Assembly: GCF_051390635.1 (NCBI RefSeq)
Contig: NZ_JBPODT010000002.1
Location: 372,001 to 436,000 of the forward strand
Direction: 5' to 3'
Source: Microbaculum sp051390635
Lineage (GTDB): Bacteria > Pseudomonadota > Alphaproteobacteria > Rhizobiales > Tepidamorphaceae
DNA: 64,000 bases
Shown here one piece after another: positions 60,057 to 64,000 of this stretch (positions are counted from its first letter, which is position 1; every line of letters begins with the position of its first letter). The notes under the pieces were generated by a model that had not been told where the DNA came from, ran no database searches, and worked only from the letters and a program-made list of their open reading frames with translations. A program made the position numbers and the translations under genes.

Positions 60057-63000
60057 CTACTCGGCCGCCTGCGGAAAGGCCGGTCCGGCATCGGAAAGCG
60101 GTGGTTCCTCGTCCCGCTTGGCCGGGGCCCCGCCGCGGCGGCCGCGCCAGTCCTGCCATTTCTCCGCCCAAACCGACGGCATCGCCAGCATCGTCGGCAC
60201 GACGATCAGTGTCAGGAGGGTCGAGAAGCCGAGGCCGAAGATCACCGCCGTCGACAGCTGCACCCACCAGATCGACGTGATCCCGCCGACCTGGATGAGC
60301 CTGTTCACGAAGTCGAAGTTGATCTGCAGGGCCATCGGCACGAGACCCATGATCGTCGTGATCGTGGTCAACAAGATCGGCCGGAGGCGTTGCGCGCAGG
60401 TCTTCAGCACCGCATCGAGTCCCGGCATCCCGAGATCACGGTGCATGTGATTGTAGGTGTCGATGAGCACGATGGCGTTGTTGACGACGATGCCCGCCAG
60501 CGCCACCACGCCGGTGCCGGTCATGATCACCGAGAACTTCTGGCCCGTGACCAGCATGCCGATCAGCACGCCGACGACGGACATGATCACCGTCGAGAGC
60601 GTCAGGAGCGTCTGGTAGAACGAGTTGAACTGGGTGACCAGGATCACGAACATGATGAACAGCGAGGCCATCGCCGCCTTTCCGAGGAAGGCTTCCGCCT
60701 CCTTCTGTTCGGCGTCTGCGCCCCGGAACCGGTAGGAAACGCCGACCGGGAAATCCTGCTTGTCGAGCCAGGCGCCGATCTCGCGAACCTTGTCGTCTGG
60801 CAGAATACCCTGTTCCTTCAGGACGTTGGCCTTCACCTCCATCGCGAAACGGCCGTTCTGCCGGGAGATCGTCGAGACCTTCGGCTGGGCGGCGCGCTCG
60901 ACGAAGTTGCGGATCGGCACGATGCCAGCCGGTGTCGAGATGCGCAGCGTATCGAGCCGGTCGATGGTACGCTCGCTCTCGGGCAGGCGGACCCGGATCT
61001 CGATCTCGTCGTCGGAATCGTCGGGCCGGTACTTGCCGACCAGGATCCCGTTGGTGACGAGCTGGACCATCGCGCCCACCGAGGCGACGTTGGCGCCGAA
61101 ACGGCCGGCCTCCTCGCGATTCACCGTCAGTTCCCATTCGATACCGGGCAGGGAACTGCTGTCCTCGATGTCGCGCAGGCCGTCCACCTCGGTTTCCAGG
61201 TGCTTGCGCACGAACGTCGCGGCGCCCTTGACGGTTTCGTAGTCGTTGGCTGTCAGTTCGAGCCTGACATCCTTGCCGACCGGCGGGCCGCCGTCGATCT
61301 GTCGGATCTCGACGATGATGCCGGCGATTGGCGCGGTGCGCTCGCGGATCTCGGCGAAGATGTCCTCGGCCTTGCGCCTGCAGCAGTAATCCGACAGCTC
61401 GATCATCATGTCGCCGATGACGTCGTTGGGCTTGTCCTGCACCCCGGCGGGATTGACCCCGCCCGGGCCGGACTTGCCGATCGTCGTGAACACGGCGTCG
61501 ATGCCGGAGACTTCCAGTATCTGCTGCTCGACTTCGTCGACCAGGTCGCGCTGTTCCGCGGCCGACAGATTGCCGCGTCCGCGCACCAGAACGACCACCT
61601 GCTGCGGTTCCTCGTCGACGAAGAACTGCACCCCGGCATTGTGCTGGCCATAATAGCTGAACACCATGAACGCGACGCCGATGGTGCCGACGATGACCGC
61701 GACATGGCCGAGCGGCCGGCTGGCGACCGCCTTGAGTAAACGGACGTAGACGCCGGTGAAGCCGCGGATATCCGAATAGTCGACATCGCTGTCGCCGGCG
61801 AGCATGCGGGCCTGATCGAGATCCTTCGGGCGCGCCGACGTCTTGCCGAAGAGGCCGCCGAGAACCGGCAGGAAGATCATCGCAGTCAACAGCGCTGCCG
61901 ACAGGATGATGACCACCATGATCGGCAGATAGGCCATGAATTCACCCGCAACTCCCGGCCAGAGAAGCATCGGCAGGAAAGCGGCAAGCGTGGTGGCGGT
62001 GGACGAGAAGATCGGCCAGAACATGCGTTGAGCCGCGCGCGTATAGGCCTCATTGCGGGGCAGGCCCTCGGCCATCTTTCGGTCGGCATATTCGACGATG
62101 ACGATGGCGCCGTCGACCAGCATGCCCACGGTCAGCACGAGGCCGAACATGACCATCATGTTCACCGTCATGCCGATCAGGCCGACGATCAGGAAGCCGA
62201 TCAGGAACGACGTCGGGATCGCGAGCCCGATCAGGATCGCCGAGCGCATGCCGAGCGCGGCCACCACCACGATCATCACCAGCGCGATGGCTGTGAGGAT
62301 CGAGGACTGCAGCGAGTTCTGCACCTCGGCGATGAATTCGGACTGGTCGAGCGTGAAACCGATCTTGATCGTGTCCGGCCAGTCGGCCGTTGCCTCGGCG
62401 ACGATGCGACGGACCTCGGCGTTGTTGTCGATGATGTTGGTGCCGGTCCGCTTGATCACCTGGATGGCGATCGCCGGCGCGCCGTTGAAGCGGCTGAAGG
62501 CGGTCGCGTCCTGGAAGGTGCGGCGGATCTCGGCGATGTCGGAAAGCGTCACGACCGCGTCGCCATCGACCTTGATCGGCAGGCCGAACACGTCCTGGCC
62601 GGTCTCGAAAAGCCCGGGCACCTTGACGTTGAACTTGCCCGACCCGCGGTCAAGGAAGCCGGCCGGGATGAGCTGGTTGTTGGCGGACACCGCCCGGATC
62701 AGCTGCTCCTGGGTGACGCCGTAGGATTCCAGCCGGGTGGCGTCGATCACGACCTCGAGCAGCTCGTCGCGATGGCCGACGAGTTTGGCCTCCAGGACGG
62801 TCGAAATGCCTTCTATCTCGTCCTGCAGGCGTCGGGCGTGCTGGAGGAGGGTGCGTTCGGGCACGTCGCCGGACAGCGTCACCACGACGGTCGGCAGGAG
62901 CGACAGATTAGTCTCGGCGACCTGCGGCTCGTCGGCTTCGGCCGGCAGATCCGCCTTGGCCTGGTCCACCTTCGCGCGCACGTCGGCGAGGGCCGCGTCC

Positions 63001-63305
63001 TTATCGAAATCGATGTCGAATTCGAGCAGGATCGCGCCGTAGCCTTCGCTGGCGATTCCGGTGATCTCCTTGATCCCGTCGAGGCCGCGCAGGCGCGTCT
63101 CCAGCGGACGCACCAGCAGCCGCTCGGCGTCCTCGGGCGAAATGCCCTGCTGCGTCACCGAGACGTAGAAGACCGGAACATCGACGTCGGGATTGGCTTC
63201 CTTGGGCAGGCTGGCATAGGCGATCATGCCGGCGATCACCATCGCGACCAGCAGCGTCAGGACCGTCCGTGTGTGCCCTAGGATGGCGGCGAGGGCTTGC
63301 ATCAT
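60057..63305 (-). CDS. RND efflux transporter, inner-membrane pump
   Basis: A 1082-aa RND pump (HAE1/AcrB-like). Two sets of six TM helices and two large periplasmic loops. In TM4 the proton-relay element reads GMLVDGAIVIVEYADR, so the second Asp of the usual DD pair is Gly; this occurs in an alphaproteobacterial branch. PDVDVPVFYVSVTQQGISPEDAERL follows the first TM and is family-typical. The ATG at 63305 overlaps the adaptor stop (ATGA), so both are in one operon. Substrate unknown. Confidence 0.9.
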   Translation of the reverse strand: MMQALAAILGHTRTVLTLLVAMVIAGMIAYASLPKEANPDVDVPVFYVSVTQQGISPEDAERLLVRPLETRLRGLDGIKEITGIASEGYGAILLEFDIDFDKDAALADVRAKVDQAKADLPAEADEPQVAETNLSLLPTVVVTLSGDVPERTLLQHARRLQDEIEGISTVLEAKLVGHRDELLEVVIDATRLESYGVTQEQLIRAVSANNQLIPAGFLDRGSGKFNVKVPGLFETGQDVFGLPIKVDGDAVVTLSDIAEIRRTFQDATAFSRFNGAPAIAIQVIKRTGTNIIDNNAEVRRIVAEATADWPDTIKIGFTLDQSEFIAEVQNSLQSSILTAIALVMIVVVAALGMRSAILIGLAIPTSFLIGFLIVGLIGMTVNMMVMFGLVLTVGMLVDGAIVIVEYADRKMAEGLPRNEAYTRAAQRMFWPIFSSTATTLAAFLPMLLWPGVAGEFMAYLPIMVVIILSAALLTAMIFLPVLGGLFGKTSARPKDLDQARMLAGDSDVDYSDIRGFTGVYVRLLKAVASRPLGHVAVIVGTIGVAFMVFSYYGQHNAGVQFFVDEEPQQVVVLVRGRGNLSAAEQRDLVDEVEQQILEVSGIDAVFTTIGKSGPGGVNPAGVQDKPNDVIGDMMIELSDYCCRRKAEDIFAEIRERTAPIAGIIVEIRQIDGGPPVGKDVRLELTANDYETVKGAATFVRKHLETEVDGLRDIEDSSSLPGIEWELTVNREEAGRFGANVASVGAMVQLVTNGILVGKYRPDDSDDEIEIRVRLPESERTIDRLDTLRISTPAGIVPIRNFVERAAQPKVSTISRQNGRFAMEVKANVLKEQGILPDDKVREIGAWLDKQDFPVGVSYRFRGADAEQKEAEAFLGKAAMASLFIMFVILVTQFNSFYQTLLTLSTVIMSVVGVLIGMLVTGQKFSVIMTGTGVVALAGIVVNNAIVLIDTYNHMHRDLGMPGLDAVLKTCAQRLRPILLTTITTIMGLVPMALQINFDFVNRLIQVGGITSIWWVQLSTAVIFGLGFSTLLTLIVVPTMLAMPSVWAEKWQDWRGRRGGAPAKRDEEPPLSDAGPAFPQAAE

Positions 63306-64000
63306 TGGGAGGCGTTCCCCGTCTGCGCACTGGTGGAGGCCGTTTCGAAAACCGGCTCCACGCGTTCGCCCGGTTTGACGTAGTCCTGGCCGACGGTGAT
63401 GATCGTGACGGTGTCCGGCAGGCCGGAGACCCACACGGTCCCGTCCTCGTTGCCCAGGATCTGGACCGGCATGAAGGCGACCCGATTGCCGTCGGTGAGC
63501 GTGCGCACGCCGATGACGCCCTTGTCGTCGAGGGTCAGGATCGCCGGCGAGAACCGGTGCGCCTTGGTCGTTTCGAGCGGAATGGCGATTTCGGCGGTAA
63601 CGCCGTCGCGCAGCCGGCCGTCGGGATTGGAAACCGACAGTTCTATGCGGAACGTCCGGGTCGCTTCGTCGGCCGAAGTCGCCACGAACCGGAGCGTGCC
63701 CTCGGCCGTGTCGCCGGTAACCAGCCGCGCCGAACCTGCCATGCCGGGCGCGATGCGGCCCACGTCGCGCTCCGAAACCTGGGCGACGACCAGCATCGGG
63801 TCGGCGGCGACGATTTCGGCGCACGGGTCGCCGACGCTGAGCAGGGTGCCGATCTTGGCGGGCAGGTCATCGACGACCCCGTCGAACGAGGCTTTGATTT
63901 CCGTGCGCTCCAGGTCGAGCTGCGCCTCCGACAGCACCGCCCTGGCCGCGTGCATGGCGGCCTTCGCGGCACGCACCCGCGTTTCGGCGGCATAGCCCTT
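63302..64000 (-). CDS. RND efflux periplasmic adaptor (HlyD/AcrA type), partial
   Basis: C-terminal 232 codons of the membrane-fusion partner of the pump; the frame runs off the right edge so the signal peptide and first hairpin half are missing. Visible are the end of the alpha-hairpin (ARAVLSEAQLDLERTEIKAS), the lipoyl-like half FDGVVDDLPAKIGTLLSVGD, and the beta-barrel and membrane-proximal domains (ARLVTGDTAEGTLRFVATSA, VWVSGLPDTVTIITVGQDYV). It precedes the pump with ATGA overlap. Confidence 0.88.
   Translation of the reverse strand, partial: KGYAAETRVRAAKAAMHAARAVLSEAQLDLERTEIKASFDGVVDDLPAKIGTLLSVGDPCAEIVAADPMLVVAQVSERDVGRIAPGMAGSARLVTGDTAEGTLRFVATSADEATRTFRIELSVSNPDGRLRDGVTAEIAIPLETTKAHRFSPAILTLDDKGVIGVRTLTDGNRVAFMPVQILGNEDGTVWVSGLPDTVTIITVGQDYVKPGERVEPVFETASTSAQTGNASQ

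Overview
The window is about 64 kb of GC-rich chromosomal DNA from an alphaproteobacterium, most likely of the order Hyphomicrobiales. Pointers to this are the class II DAHP synthase, the pair DUF2336/DUF6894, a DUF2865 protein, a short non-canonical GltX, a LysM protein with Ig-like domains, citramalate synthase next to cysS, and dispersed GC-rich palindromic repeats typical of that order. This is inferred from gene families; there is no rRNA in the window. No prophage, insertion sequence, CRISPR array or replication origin was found.

Left part (1-11.7 kb): an exopolysaccharide locus that continues past the left edge. It holds the C-terminal part of a Wzz/GumC-type chain-length protein, a separate Wzc-type ATPase, a hexapeptide-repeat acyltransferase, a LuxR-type regulator, an unusual fusion of a dTDP-sugar 3,5-epimerase with a dTDP-glucose 4,6-dehydratase-like domain, a secreted beta-helix protein and an asparagine-synthase-like enzyme. 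A secreted trypsin-fold protease and two small DUF6894 paralogues are interspersed, with long non-coding stretches. Next come tRNA-Val(CAC) and a phosphoglycolate phosphatase.

Middle part (13-38 kb): mostly housekeeping and transport genes. There is a four-TM proline-rich protein, two DUF2336 proteins followed by a degenerate receiver protein, then gabD, a GDPD-type phosphodiesterase, rpiA-gor, two MFS transporters, a DUF1254/DUF1214 protein, a YbdK-type carboxylate-amine ligase, a VIT/CCC1 transporter, class II DAHP synthase, a DODA-type dioxygenase, a Nudix hydrolase, nadE-gltX and a DUF2865 protein.

Aromatic catabolism (37.8-44.8 kb): divergent units marR-maiA and hmgA-fahA-doxX-MBL-FAD monooxygenase-DUF2783 form a homogentisate degradation locus. 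A perfect palindrome sits inside the likely hmgA promoter between the two units.

Right part (44.9-64 kb): creA, a HAD phosphatase, cysS (with an internal low-GC mosaic segment), a small membrane protein, a GFA protein and cimA. These are followed by a compact three-gene cassette: a 4-TM His-pair membrane protein, a GcvH-like lipoyl-domain protein with a C-terminal CxxC, and a thioredoxin fused to a second copy of the 4-TM module. This cassette is the best candidate for an undescribed system. Then come a LOG protein, a LysM/Ig protein, an Atm1-type ABC exporter with psd and pssA, and an RND efflux pump whose adaptor runs off the right edge. Three clusters of composite palindromic repeats (46.5-47.2, 51.4-51.7 and 53.5-54.1 kb) bracket the cysS-cimA and cassette genes.
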